Shown: piece after piece, positions 1-9,176 of the stretch
How positions within the stretch are numbered: position 1 is the first letter of the stretch
How the letters are laid out: the number at the start of each line of letters is the position of its first letter
Assembly: GCA_965237855.1 (NCBI GenBank)
Contig: CBDEGK010000008.1
Location: 1,211,467-1,275,466 of the forward strand
DNA length: 64,000 nucleotides
From: CBDEGK01 sp965237855
GTDB taxonomy: Bacteria; Pseudomonadota; Gammaproteobacteria; Pseudomonadales; Halieaceae
Direction: 5' to 3'
Position numbers and translations under genes: made by a program
Notes under the pieces: generated by a model
Seen by the model: the letters and a program-made list of their open reading frames with translations, nothing else
Database searches by the model: none
Told to the model about the DNA's origin: nothing

Positions 1-328
1 AGGCGACATAATCGCTGGCCACCTGCGCCAGCAGGAAAATACCGCCAATATACAGCAGCACCACCGTGGAGGCCCGTCCCAGGAAAGTGCCGGCCGAGAA
101 ATCACCGTAACCCACAGTGGTAATTGTGGTCACACTGAGCCAGAGAGCATCCGGGAAGTCGAGCCCTTCGAACATGACCATGGCCAGGGCGTGTACTACC
201 AGCAATACCCACAGGTAGACCCCGAAGAAGACAATGCGACGGATGATATTGAGTTCATTGTGAAACAGGCCGCCACCGGTGGCTCGTTGCCAGCGGATGG
301 AAAAGGCCGCCATGAAGTTATGAATCAT
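1..328 (-). CDS. Two-TM potassium channel family protein, C-terminus off the edge
   Basis: Translating the minus strand from the ATG at 328 gives 109 residues before the window edge. A membrane helix (about residues 32-52) is followed by a pore loop with the K+ selectivity filter TTVGYGD (about 70-76) and the start of a second helix. The gene is therefore a simple KcsA-like or Kch-type ion channel in the inner membrane. An in-frame TAA lies eight codons upstream, and AAGGTG precedes the ATG, so this start is well supported. The C-terminus, where a regulatory RCK domain could lie, is outside the window. No ligand or gating role can be inferred. Confidence 0.8.
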   Translation of the reverse strand, partial: MIHNFMAAFSIRWQRATGGGLFHNELNIIRRIVFFGVYLWVLLVVHALAMVMFEGLDFPDALWLSVTTITTVGYGDFSAGTFLGRASTVVLLYIGGIFLLAQVASDYVA

Positions 329-584
329 GAAGCCGTTGTTTGCACCTTCTTAATGGGTTCGCGTCTCGTCCATAGTATGGATCAAGGCGACTGGATTTCA
401 AAGGCCGGACTCATCCCACATTGCCGTAAGTTTAGAAAGAATTGCGTGGTCGGCCTGTAAACCTCAGGTCGGTCCCTGAAATAAAGTACGGACGTGGTTC
501 ACGCCGAGTACAGGGCGGGAGCGCGGGAACTTACGCGACTGGAAGCCACTCGTGGATGCTTGAGTACTTTTTCTTCACCCGGTA

Positions 585-1390
585 TCAGCGAGATTCAGCT
601 ACGAGCTCGGAGTAGAGTTCCCGCATGACCAATTTTGGTGTTCGATTGACCGTAAACAGCCCCCAGTGCTTCTCCGGCTCCATTGGATGGGGAGAGCCCT
701 TCCAGAGCTCGTCAAATGCCTCGAACACGAACGTGAGAATTTTTTCGTCATTGGTCCATTCGAGTAACTGGTCGTAGTAGCTCGCCTGCAGCTCTTCGGG
801 AGCGTTTTCGGGCTCAATGCCACGACCATTCGAAGCTGTGGTCCACCCGGCCTCGGTAATGACAACGGGCTTGCCCGGGTAGTGATGCACAACTTCGTGG
901 TAGTTCTGCTTGGTGTACTCAAGCGCATCCTCCAGGGTTCGGTATTCCCAGGCTGGATAGGTGTGTATGGAGACAAAATCCAGCTCGGCCACCAGCGGTT
1001 CTAGCTTGTACGTCCAGGGAACGTAGTTTTCGCAGAAAGTAACGGGCTGCTTGATCGCGCTCTTGATCTTACGCGCGTAGGCCACCAGGCTTGCCACCGG
1101 CACCATATGGTCCGTCCACTCGACGCTGGCCTCGTTGCCAAACTGCCGATTCTCCGCCAGTACTTCCTCACTGAAATCCGCGCCCCAGGGACAGTGCGGG
1201 TTGCTCACCTCGGCGGCCAGGTCTACCCCAAGCATAACCTTGAAGTCCATGGATTCGCGGCTGATCACACTGAGGACGATTTCGGCATGGGGAGTGCAGT
1301 CATAGAGCCGGAGTAGCAGATAGCATTGCCATGCTCCCACGTAAGAGCAGTGTCGTTGCCCGCCCCGCTTTCATTGCACGTCTCAGACAT
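585..1390 (-). pseudogene. GH17-type beta-1,3-glucan hydrolase, internally deleted
   Basis: The main open frame (585-1340, 251 codons) reads like bacterial GH17 glucanase-like proteins: RLYDC, KVMLGVDL, GNEASVEWTDHMVPV (acid Glu), FCENYVPW, SIHTYPAWEY, VVITEAGWTT (nucleophile region) and FVFEAFDELWKGS...EKHWGLF near the end. Two things are wrong. The family N-terminal motif AICYSG is found in another frame, downstream of an ATG at 1390, and jumps directly into LRLYDC, so 30 or so residues seem missing. LAENRQ also runs straight into FGNEASVEW, where the family has another segment of about 30 residues. It would act on beta-glucan (laminarin-like) if intact. As read it is broken. Confidence 0.65.
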
Positions 1391-1510
1391 ATTTCGGTAC
1401 ACCGTCCTTGTCCCAGAGTCCCCAGTAAGCGCCCACGTCACCTTCCTTCTCAAATTTCCAGTCTTCATCAAATGACGAAAAGTAAAACACTTCTCGGAGG
1501 AGATCATGGG
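1383..1510 (-). pseudogene. C-terminal end of a second GH17-like protein
   Basis: The minus strand reads REVFYFSSFDEDWKF, then VGAYWGLWDKDGVPKYV and a TGA stop at 1385-1383. This is the typical end of a GH17-like glycosidase (FYFSSFDExWK...GAYWGLWD). The ATG of the next GH17 piece (1390) overlaps this stop, as expected for two tandem GH17 genes in one operon. Everything upstream of about position 1510 is lost: the sequence there reads as a PTS EIIA-like gene on the opposite strand, so the gene is cut off at a sharp boundary. Confidence 0.5.
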
Positions 1511-1873
1511 TCCGGGGTATGCCATCGTACCAGCGGGGGGAAAATTCATGCACCCTTTTGCGGAAGCGTGGCGAGCCTTTTCAAAACAAATCACGTTATC
1601 GGGCTCTTGTCGGATGACGGCAGGGAAGTTCTGATTCATTTTGGAATCGATACAGTGAAGCTAGACGGAGAAGGCTTTCGGAACTTTGTCTCGATGGGTG
1701 ATCGGGTTCAAAAGGGGCAGCTTCTCATTGAGGTTGATCTCAACTTTGTGAAAGAGCGAGTGCCCTCGACTATAACTCCCATCATTTTTACAAACGCCGG
1801 AGGTAAGAAGGTGGTTCTCCAAAAAACAGGGATGAGGGAGCTTCTGGAGGAGCGGATATTTACCCTCGTATAG
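1506..1873 (+). pseudogene. PTS system EIIA(Glc)-like domain, frameshifted and short
   Basis: From about 1541 the plus strand encodes KIHAPFCGSVASLF, TNHVIGLLSDDGREVLIHFG and IDTVKLDGEGFRNFV, a close match to the EIIA(Glc) fold with the phospho-His in VLIHFGID. EIIA passes phosphate from HPr to the sugar permease in the cytoplasm. The ATG at 1506 has an excellent ribosome site (GGAGGAGA) and reads MGPGYAIVPAGGK, but this frame runs out: one base is missing in the A4 run at 1541-1544, after which the EIIA frame continues to 1873. The first strands of EIIA are absent. Base composition is lower in GC than the flanks. No other PTS gene is nearby. Confidence 0.55.
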
Positions 1874-1996
1874 TATCAGTCGATATGAGTTATTTTGAGG
1901 ACGCGCCATACAAACGGAAATGCCTCACCACCCAGGGCGGGGAATTTTTTTTCTCCCGCGTGTTCCACCAAAAGTCCGTCTCGGAGTGAAGCTCAG

Positions 1997-2491
1997 CTAC
2001 TGCAGATTTCCTCCGGGCTTAGAGCGCTGCCATGCGTCCAATACATCGCGGGCGGCGCCTGGTTCCAGGGTTCCGGAGCGCTCCTCCACCTGCGCCGTAA
2101 GCTCTACGACATAGCCATTTGGGTCGCGAAAATAGATGGAATGAATAAAGCCGTGGTCGGAAATCCCCCGGGTGTCGATGCCCTGGGTGCGACCTTTCTC
2201 CAGCATTGATTCAAGGGTAGGGTAGTCGACCTCCAGCGCAATATGCAGGTCGAAATCGTGTTGGTCCTTGAACTCAAAAGGTTGATCAGGCGCCTCGAAA
2301 AAAGCCAGGCATGAGTCATCGACCATGGCGAAGAAACTGTGTAACACGCGAGTCTCGCGGCCGCTCTTGGTCGCGCTAATCTCTAAAGCATTGACCAGGT
2401 GCAGCCCGAGGAAGTCTTCGTAGAACGCGCGGGTCACTTCGGAGTCGCGGCAACGGTATGCGCTATGGTGGAGTTTTTGTATATCGGTCAT
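1997..2491 (-). CDS. VOC-superfamily (glyoxalase/extradiol dioxygenase-like) protein
   Basis: 164 residues with the paired beta-alpha-beta-beta-beta modules of the vicinal oxygen chelate fold. KLHHSAYRCRDSEVTRAFYE opens the first module with a likely metal-ligand His. DFDLHIALEV opens the second, and the C-terminal GFIHSIYFRDPNGYVVEL is the classic VOC ending with its Glu ligand. Members isomerise or cleave small substrates at a divalent metal, and the substrate cannot be told from sequence. It stands alone in a minus-strand run, with about 140 bases separating it from the nuclease-like gene upstream. The length is normal for a single-subunit VOC protein. Confidence 0.85.
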   Translation of the reverse strand: MTDIQKLHHSAYRCRDSEVTRAFYEDFLGLHLVNALEISATKSGRETRVLHSFFAMVDDSCLAFFEAPDQPFEFKDQHDFDLHIALEVDYPTLESMLEKGRTQGIDTRGISDHGFIHSIYFRDPNGYVVELTAQVEERSGTLEPGAARDVLDAWQRSKPGGNLQ

Positions 2492-2630
2492 GGTCTCACC
2501 TATGCTGCGCCCCGGTTACTGATGATCTCAGGGCGAATAGGGTTGGTCAAGAACGGACCACCTGCTTGGCCTCCCCGTATTGTCAGCACCCCGCCAATTG
2601 ATGCTTCCGCGCCAGCTCCTGCGCTGGACA

Positions 2631-3614
2631 CTACCACGAGATCCGATAGTGGACTTCGTAACCCCAATGGTTGGAGAGGAACTCCCCGCACCACTTCTCT
2701 GTGAAGTTGAGGATCAGGCGGACGGGCTCGATCCGCAGTGGGCTCTCTGCGGGCTGGTAGTAGAAGTGACGGTCGTGGGAGGACTTCCAGACGTCGTTCC
2801 AGTCCGTCACGCCGTGAGTGCTGTGCACGACCTCGCAGTCCCTCGACACGGCCTGGAGGCAGTGGTAGCCCGCCTCCACGAAGGGGAGCTTGCGAATGAA
2901 GATGGTGTAGCTGTCATGCTTGGGCTTGAAGTTGAAGTCGCCGGCGAATATCGCGGGATGTGCGCCGAACTGGAGGCCGCCCAGGAAGTCCTCGATGTCA
3001 TCGATTTGCCGCTCTCGGACCCAGTCGTTGCCGGTATCGGCCTGGAGGTGGGTGTTGAATATCTCGACGGGATAGGGGACCCGGGGGATCTCCAGGGTCG
3101 CACCGATGATCCCCTTAGAGAGGAAGCACTCCGGAAATGCACACTCGCCGAACAGCCTGCTGTACTTGGCCAAAATTGGGAAGTTGCTGAGGAGCTCGAG
3201 CCCGCTGCTGTTTGTGAAGACACCCCGCTGCCCGTCGGTGCCCACGATCGCGTGGGGATAGCCCGCGCGCATCCGCACCTGCTTGGACCGGCTGACGTAG
3301 GCCTCCTGCAGCAGGACGATGTCCGGCTCGTCGCCCCGCTCCCGGCGCTCGGCCAGGATCTCGCCGATCTTCTCCAAGCAATCAAGGTTCGTCAGGGGAA
3401 GGCCCTTGATGTTGTAAGTGAGGACCTTGATCTCGACGGAGCCTGAGCCGGTGACGCCAGCCCGACCATCCGGGATTGGCCCGGTCAAGGCAAGCGCGAC
3501 CATGAGCGTCAGGAGTTCGAGCAGCCGACGCCGAAACGAGGGCTCCGCAGTAGTGCGCCGGGCGTAGGGCTTGTGCGCGCCCCCACCGGCTTCAACTAAA
3601 AAGATATTCCGCAT
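2631..3614 (-). CDS. Endonuclease/exonuclease/phosphatase (DNase I-like) family, exported
   Basis: The DNase I fold is clear: LTYNIKGLP at the start, IVLLQEAYV (metal-binding Glu), FNTHLQADT, the FAGDFNFKP catalytic Asp/Asn motif and LSNHWGYEV with the terminal His. Relatives include secreted sphingomyelinases, nucleases and phosphodiesterases, so the substrate is open. I place the start at the ATG at 3614. It overlaps the stop of the upstream protease by about 20 bases and gives an N-terminus with RRR followed by a hydrophobic stretch (LLELLTLMVALAL), consistent with export. A later Met at 3503 would also work. It is more GC-rich than the gene upstream. Confidence 0.8.
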   Translation of the reverse strand: MRNIFLVEAGGGAHKPYARRTTAEPSFRRRLLELLTLMVALALTGPIPDGRAGVTGSGSVEIKVLTYNIKGLPLTNLDCLEKIGEILAERRERGDEPDIVLLQEAYVSRSKQVRMRAGYPHAIVGTDGQRGVFTNSSGLELLSNFPILAKYSRLFGECAFPECFLSKGIIGATLEIPRVPYPVEIFNTHLQADTGNDWVRERQIDDIEDFLGGLQFGAHPAIFAGDFNFKPKHDSYTIFIRKLPFVEAGYHCLQAVSRDCEVVHSTHGVTDWNDVWKSSHDRHFYYQPAESPLRIEPVRLILNFTEKWCGEFLSNHWGYEVHYRISW

Positions 3615-5541
3615 GGATAGGCAGCCCAATATCCGCGAGTATGGCAATCTCGAGATCAGTAATCTCATCACCGCCGCCACGACTGGCAAAGGGTGTCATT
3701 ATTGACCCTTCAAAAGTCTCATGATCCAGGTGGTGCAGTGTTTCTTCATCCAGCGCCACGGGGCCGCCATTGGCAGTAATGGCATAGCTACCCGTGAATT
3801 CTGCAGCTACCGAATCGACAAGTGCTTCGAAGTGCGTTCTATAATCACCAAAAGAAAGGCCGTCGAAGCCGAGAACATGACCCAACTCGTGGGTCATGAC
3901 TTCTTCGAAACTAACCCAGCGGCTGGCGGTAAAGTCATTTACAGTGAAGTCAAGATATCCCCGTTCCTCGAGAGCAATAGTATTAATCATGATGCGGCCA
4001 TCGGGGTCGGTACCATTGGCATCTGCACCTGTACTGAGCTCCAGATCTGGAACGCCCTGCAGGATATCGTCTGAATAACCCACTCCGGCATACATTTCAG
4101 GTCCGGCGAAAGCCAGTACGAACTCATCATCGGCGTTGGCCTCTTGCGTAAAGGGGCCGACCACCAGGTCCAACACGGCGTCATACTCCGCATCAATATA
4201 CAGGTCCCAGTTATCCCAGGCGGCTTGTAAATTGGTCTCGATCAGCTCACGGTAATTGTCCAACTCGCCGTTGGGGTCCTCGAAGGTGATCGTGAGCAGG
4301 GTCTTGTTGAATGGTTCCCTGGCGGTCAGCGAGTAGGAACCCACGCCACCCTGGTGATTTGCCGCAACCAGGTAATAGGTGCCGCTCACATCGGGGACAT
4401 AGAGAATCAGGCTATCCAGTCCAGAGCCGCTATCGTCGTCATCCACAAGGAGTGTGCCGGCTTCATCGTGCAGGGCCAGCGCCGGGTCGGATAAAGAACT
4501 ACCGCCGTGCTCTAGACCGGATAGCTTAAGACGATACTGAATGCCTGCCGTCAGTTCTATGGCAAACCAATCTTCATCTGCGGCGGCGTCAAGGTGGCTG
4601 CTGAGGGTTTCTCCCACCACCAGGCTTGCCCCGGTGCTGGTGTCTGCGGCAATGGTGTCGTTGCCCAACCAATCCACGCTCAGGGTGTAAGTGCCAGTGC
4701 CAAGGCCTCCCGACGCCTCAGCTGCAATATAGTAAATGGCGGTTGAGTCGGGAGTAAACACCAAGAGGCTATTGAGGCCCGCACCGCTATCGTCATCGAA
4801 CGCCAGATACTCAGAACCGGAGTTAAGTCCGAGTCCCAACCACGGGTCGAGTAGGGTGCCGCCGCCGCTGCTGAGCCCGGCCAGGTTAAAGTAATACTCA
4901 ACCCCCGCTTCTAGCTCGATCGCATACACGTCGCTATCGCGGTCTAAATCCAGGATGCCGGTGACGGGAGTGGTGACAGATAAGGTACTGCCGTTGTTGG
5001 AATCGGCTGGTGCGTCGTCGCTTTCCCAGGTGGCAATGTCGGCTGTGGCGACGGCGAGGTCTACACTGGCGCTATCACTGTCTACCATCGCCATCAGTAC
5101 TTTCGCCTGGGCAATTTCCGCCTCGCCATAGACAACAGCTGCATCCACAATAAGTGTGGTGAAGGCTTGCGCTAGTGCCAGTTTATTGTCGAGGGTATCG
5201 ATATCGCTACCCTGGACACCATTGGCAATATCCAGGGCGATGGACGCCAGCGATTTGGCGCCGGAGTCAAGTAAGTGGATATAGAACTGTAGGCCTTCGC
5301 TATCCGCCTCTCGCCCGAGAACCTGCAGAAACAGCATCGCCACGAGTTCCTCTGAGCCTAAATCGCCGTAGAGATCGACAAATTCCTGGGACTCGCCGAA
5401 AGCGTCGATCAGCGTGTTGAGGTTACCGCCAGCGGCGTCGAGTTCGCCCGCCCAGAAGTCCACGCCGCCGGGGTCTCCGGGTCGCCCATAGTAGGCAATG
5501 TACATGGTCTGCACTTTTACAATGGACTCATTGCTGGGCAT
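3592..5541 (-). CDS. Secreted zinc metalloprotease with DUF4214 and PPC domains
   Basis: 649 residues. The N-terminus has DUF4214-type repeats (YIAYYGRPGDPGGVDFWAGEL and a second copy around LQVLGREADSEGLQFY), found in surface and type I secreted proteins. Two bacterial pre-peptidase C-terminal (PPC) beta domains follow at roughly 190-290 and 310-410 (DSDVYAIELEAG..YY, DEDWFAIELTAG..Y). The C-terminal third is a peptidase with a HELGHVLGFD zinc site (residues 551-560) and a Met-turn-like SIMTP. There is no N-terminal signal peptide, consistent with C-terminal-signal (type I) secretion. It probably degrades extracellular protein. The closest metalloprotease subfamily is not clear. Confidence 0.8.
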   Translation of the reverse strand: MPSNESIVKVQTMYIAYYGRPGDPGGVDFWAGELDAAGGNLNTLIDAFGESQEFVDLYGDLGSEELVAMLFLQVLGREADSEGLQFYIHLLDSGAKSLASIALDIANGVQGSDIDTLDNKLALAQAFTTLIVDAAVVYGEAEIAQAKVLMAMVDSDSASVDLAVATADIATWESDDAPADSNNGSTLSVTTPVTGILDLDRDSDVYAIELEAGVEYYFNLAGLSSGGGTLLDPWLGLGLNSGSEYLAFDDDSGAGLNSLLVFTPDSTAIYYIAAEASGGLGTGTYTLSVDWLGNDTIAADTSTGASLVVGETLSSHLDAAADEDWFAIELTAGIQYRLKLSGLEHGGSSLSDPALALHDEAGTLLVDDDDSGSGLDSLILYVPDVSGTYYLVAANHQGGVGSYSLTAREPFNKTLLTITFEDPNGELDNYRELIETNLQAAWDNWDLYIDAEYDAVLDLVVGPFTQEANADDEFVLAFAGPEMYAGVGYSDDILQGVPDLELSTGADANGTDPDGRIMINTIALEERGYLDFTVNDFTASRWVSFEEVMTHELGHVLGFDGLSFGDYRTHFEALVDSVAAEFTGSYAITANGGPVALDEETLHHLDHETFEGSIMTPFASRGGGDEITDLEIAILADIGLPIHAEYLFS

Positions 5542-5596
5542 AGATACAGTCTCGCTGCTGATGCATCTTACATCCCTCTATGTTCTGGCATGTCGT

Positions 5597-6010
5597 CTAC
5601 CCGCGTGACCTCCTGGCGATGGTCCAGTGTGCAAGAAAAACCAGCAGGGCAATGACTAATATAATGGCATTGCGAACCAGGCTCTGCAGGGCTCCACGTC
5701 GTTCTCCTGCCAGTGCCTGCTGCCAGTTTTCTTCCCGGGTTTTTCTCTGTGGTATAGCTACTGGGTCAACCGGGGCAGCTTCTGGATTGAGATAACGGAT
5801 GCGCTCGCCGGGAAACGCCATCGGCCCGCTGTGCCAACGGCGGTAGTTGTCGTCGGAAAAATGGCCCTCATAGACATAGTTATCGATGGTAAATTCCGGT
5901 GCGGACAACTCAACCACGTTCCAAGTAGTCATTCCCGCAACAATGACGAAGCAGGCAACCGTGAAGAAGCAGACAGCCAGCGCGTAGATTTCAACCAGAT
6001 TCCTTTTCAA
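5597..6010 (-). CDS. Small two-helix membrane protein downstream of cusA
   Basis: I start this at a TTG at 6010, because GGGGAG lies six to seven bases upstream and the longer open frame would run back into cusA. The resulting 137 residues have one membrane helix near the N-terminus (ALAVCFFTVACFVIVAG) and one near the C-terminus (NAIILVIALLVFLAHWTI), with a soluble segment between. The C-terminal pattern of an arginine-rich turn, a helix and then HW resembles small DUF5671-like membrane proteins, but I cannot assign a role. It lies about 50 bases after cusA on the same strand and may be the last gene of that operon. Confidence 0.55.
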   Translation of the reverse strand: MKRNLVEIYALAVCFFTVACFVIVAGMTTWNVVELSAPEFTIDNYVYEGHFSDDNYRRWHSGPMAFPGERIRYLNPEAAPVDPVAIPQRKTREENWQQALAGERRGALQSLVRNAIILVIALLVFLAHWTIARRSRG

Positions 6011-6062
6011 TGTGATTCTCCCCAATTCCTTTGATACTTTGACCTGACCCTGTTGTTTTCGT

Positions 6063-9000
6063 TCATAAGCTGCGCCGCTTCCACAATAAAAATACGGCGG
6101 GAATAAGCAGCAGGGACAATAACACGGAGGTGACAAGGCCACCGATCATCGGCCCAGCGATGCGCTGTAGCACTTCTGAGCCGGCGGCTTCTCCCAACAT
6201 GGCCGGCACCAGTCCGGCGATAGTGGCGAGAACTGTCATCATGATAGGGCGTACGCGCAAACCTGCGCCGGCGACAATAGCCGCCTGCAGCTCAGTCTCA
6301 CCAGCAGGGAGTGTTTGCGCGGATGATTTACTCAATTGAGACTGCCAGGCCTGTTCCAGGTAGGTCAGCATCAGCACACCAATCTCCACTGCCACACCGG
6401 CCAGGGCAATAAGCCCCACTGCTACGGCCACCGACAGTTGGTATTCCTGCCACCAGATGAACCAGAAGCCGCCCACCAGTGCGAGTGGCAAGGTCGATAT
6501 AATGAGCAATACCTGTACCGGCTGGCGAAAATTCAGGTACAGCAACATCACGATTACCGCAAAGGTCAGTGGCACCACGATCAACAGGCGCTGCTTGGCG
6601 CGTTCCATGTACTCATACTGGCCCGCCCAGTCCAGGGTGTAGCCCGGGGGCAGGCTGACTTGCTCTGCAATAGCCTTACTTGCCAGGCGCACGTAAGAAC
6701 TCAGGTCTATGTCTGTGATGCTGATATAGATCCAGCCGGTGAGGCGAGCGTTCTCACTCTTTATCGCCGGCGGGCCATCGGCGACGGCGACCCTGGCCAC
6801 GTCCGCCAGCACAATACTACCGCCCGTCGATGTCACGATCGGCAGTAGCTTGAGTTGTTCCAGCGAATCTCGAAAACGCTGGGGGTAGCGCAGGTTGACC
6901 GGGAAGCGCTCCAGTCCTTCAATGGTCTCGGTCACGTTACTGCCGCCGATGGCGGTATCGATGACCAGTTGGACATCGGCAATATTGAGGCCGTAGCGCG
7001 CTGCTGCGCCCCGGTCGATGTCCACTTCTATGTAGCGACCGCCGACCACTCGCTCCGCGTAGACCGATGCTGTCTCCGGCAGGCTAGCCAAAACAGCCTC
7101 CAGTTCCAGGCTTATTTTGCCGATACCGGCCAGGTTGGGCCCCGCGACTTTGATACCCAGTGGCGTCTTGATGCCGGTTGCCTGCATATCAATACGCGTT
7201 TTTATGGGCATGACCCAGCTGTTGGCCACGCCGGGAAACTGCACCAACATTTCCAATTCCTTGCGCAATGCAGCCGGTGTCAGTCCCGGTCGCCATTGCT
7301 CGCGCGGTTTAAATTGAATGGTGGTCTCCATCATGGTCAGCGGGGCCGGGTCTGTCGCTGTGTCGGCCCGGCCCATCTTGCCAAACACGGTGTCGACTTC
7401 CGGCACACTGGCAATGAGCTTATCCGTTTGTTGCAGCAATTCCCTGGCCTTGCCGATGGAGATGCCGGCGTAGGTTGAGGGCATGTACATTAGGTCACCC
7501 TCGTCCAGCGGTGGCATAAACTCACCACCGATTTTCTGCAGGGGCCACCAGGTGGTCGCCATCAACAGCAGCGCCAGCACACAGACGATCTTGGGAAAGC
7601 GCAGCACCAGTTGTAATAAGGGCCGATACGCCGCTATCAGCAGGCGATTCAACGGGTTCTTACTAGCGCCGATGGTGCCGCGCACGAAATAACCCATCAG
7701 CACCGGTACCAGCGTGACCGCCAATATGGTGACCGCCGCCATGGCATAGGTCTTGGTGTAGGCGAGTGGGGCAAACAGCCGGCCTTCCTGGGCTTGTAGC
7801 GCAAACACCGGTACAAAGCTGACCGTTATGATAAGCAGGGAAAAAAACAAGGGTCGGCCAACTTCTGCCGCCGCCTGGCTCACAATCTGCCAACGATTTT
7901 CTTCAGTCAAGGGAGTTTTTTCGGCGTGACGATGCAGGTTGTCCAACATAACGATGGCGCCATCGACCATCGCCCCAATCGCTATCGCAATGCCGCCCAG
8001 GGACATGATGTTGGCGTTGATGCCCTGCCAGCGCATCAATAAAAAGGCCGCCAGCACTGCCACTGGTAAGCTGATGACCACGACCAACGATGAGCGCAGG
8101 TGAAACAGAAACACCGCGCAGATCAAGGCCACCACCAACAATTCCTGGGACAGCTTGCTCGAAAGGTTGGCGATGGCGGCACTGATCAATCGCGAGCGAT
8201 CATAAACCTCAACCACCTCCACACCTGCAGGTAAACCGCTGCGCAATTGCTCTAGCCGGGCTTTGACACCGGCGATGGTGGCTTGCGCATTCTCACCGTA
8301 GCGCATTACCACAATACCGCCGACCACTTCGCCTTCGCCGTTCAGTTCGGCGATACCGCGACGCATTTGCGGTCCCTCACTGACCCTGGCCACGTCGGCG
8401 AGCAGCAGGGGTACGCCGCGATCATTCAGCCCCAGGGGCACTTGCCCGATGTCGTCGACCGACTGTAAATAGCCACTGGCGCGGACCATGTACTCGGCTT
8501 CCGCCATTTCTATCACCGACGCGCCGGCTTCCTGGTTACCGCGCTCAATCGCCGTGCGAATATGCTGCAGGGGAATTCCGAAGGCTCTCAACTTATTGGG
8601 ATCAACCACCACCTGGTATTGCTTTACCATGCCACCCACGGTGGCCACTTCGGCAACACCGGCAACAGTTTGTAATTCAAAGCGCAGAAACCAATCTTGC
8701 AGGGTGCGCAATTCTGCCAGGCTCAACTTGCCCGTTCGATCGACCAGCGCGTACTGGTAAACCCAGCCCACCCCGGTGGCATCCGGTCCCAATTGCGGTT
8801 CAACGTTGGCGGGCAGGCGTCCACGCACCTGGCTCAGGTACTCAAGTACTCTCGAGCGTGCCCAGTACATGTCGGTGCCTTCCTCAAAAATGACATAGAC
8901 GTAGGAGTCACCGAAGAAGGAGTAGCCGCGCACGGTCGTCGCTTTGGGCACCGCCAGCATGGCAGTGGTCATGGGATAAGTGACCTGGTCTTCGACAACC

Positions 9001-9176
9001 TGCGGTGCCTGGCCCGGCACCGAAGTTTTGATAATAACCTGGACATCGGACAAATCCGGTATGGCATCAACCGGGGTATTTTTGAGGGCATTCACGGACA
9101 GACCGATTAACAGCAGGCTCAGTAATATCACGGTACCGCGACGACGGATGGACAGTTCAATCAATCGCTCAATCAT
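6063..9176 (-). CDS. cusA: Heavy-metal efflux RND pump, CusA/CzcA family
   Basis: 1037 residues, the usual length. It starts MIERLIELSIRRRGTVILLS, with VDAIPDLSDVQVIIKT, PGQAPQVVEDQVTYP and DTVFGKMGRADTATDP, and has twelve predicted membrane helices in two blocks around two periplasmic loops. The Met-rich/monovalent versus divalent question is not settled by sequence, but the partner has a CusB-type metal domain, so Cu(I)/Ag(I) is likely. The start at 9176 is chosen because ATGATTGA overlaps the cusB stop, giving translational coupling. It exports metal from periplasm or cytoplasm to outside in a tripartite complex. The outer-membrane CusC partner is not encoded here. Confidence 0.93.
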   Translation of the reverse strand: MIERLIELSIRRRGTVILLSLLLIGLSVNALKNTPVDAIPDLSDVQVIIKTSVPGQAPQVVEDQVTYPMTTAMLAVPKATTVRGYSFFGDSYVYVIFEEGTDMYWARSRVLEYLSQVRGRLPANVEPQLGPDATGVGWVYQYALVDRTGKLSLAELRTLQDWFLRFELQTVAGVAEVATVGGMVKQYQVVVDPNKLRAFGIPLQHIRTAIERGNQEAGASVIEMAEAEYMVRASGYLQSVDDIGQVPLGLNDRGVPLLLADVARVSEGPQMRRGIAELNGEGEVVGGIVVMRYGENAQATIAGVKARLEQLRSGLPAGVEVVEVYDRSRLISAAIANLSSKLSQELLVVALICAVFLFHLRSSLVVVISLPVAVLAAFLLMRWQGINANIMSLGGIAIAIGAMVDGAIVMLDNLHRHAEKTPLTEENRWQIVSQAAAEVGRPLFFSLLIITVSFVPVFALQAQEGRLFAPLAYTKTYAMAAVTILAVTLVPVLMGYFVRGTIGASKNPLNRLLIAAYRPLLQLVLRFPKIVCVLALLLMATTWWPLQKIGGEFMPPLDEGDLMYMPSTYAGISIGKARELLQQTDKLIASVPEVDTVFGKMGRADTATDPAPLTMMETTIQFKPREQWRPGLTPAALRKELEMLVQFPGVANSWVMPIKTRIDMQATGIKTPLGIKVAGPNLAGIGKISLELEAVLASLPETASVYAERVVGGRYIEVDIDRGAAARYGLNIADVQLVIDTAIGGSNVTETIEGLERFPVNLRYPQRFRDSLEQLKLLPIVTSTGGSIVLADVARVAVADGPPAIKSENARLTGWIYISITDIDLSSYVRLASKAIAEQVSLPPGYTLDWAGQYEYMERAKQRLLIVVPLTFAVIVMLLYLNFRQPVQVLLIISTLPLALVGGFWFIWWQEYQLSVAVAVGLIALAGVAVEIGVLMLTYLEQAWQSQLSKSSAQTLPAGETELQAAIVAGAGLRVRPIMMTVLATIAGLVPAMLGEAAGSEVLQRIAGPMIGGLVTSVLLSLLLIPAVFLLWKRRSL

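Noticed and set aside
2580..3446. 288-codon plus-strand open frame opposite the DNase I-like gene
   Set aside because: No family signal. It mirrors the codon pattern of the GC-rich real gene on the other strand.
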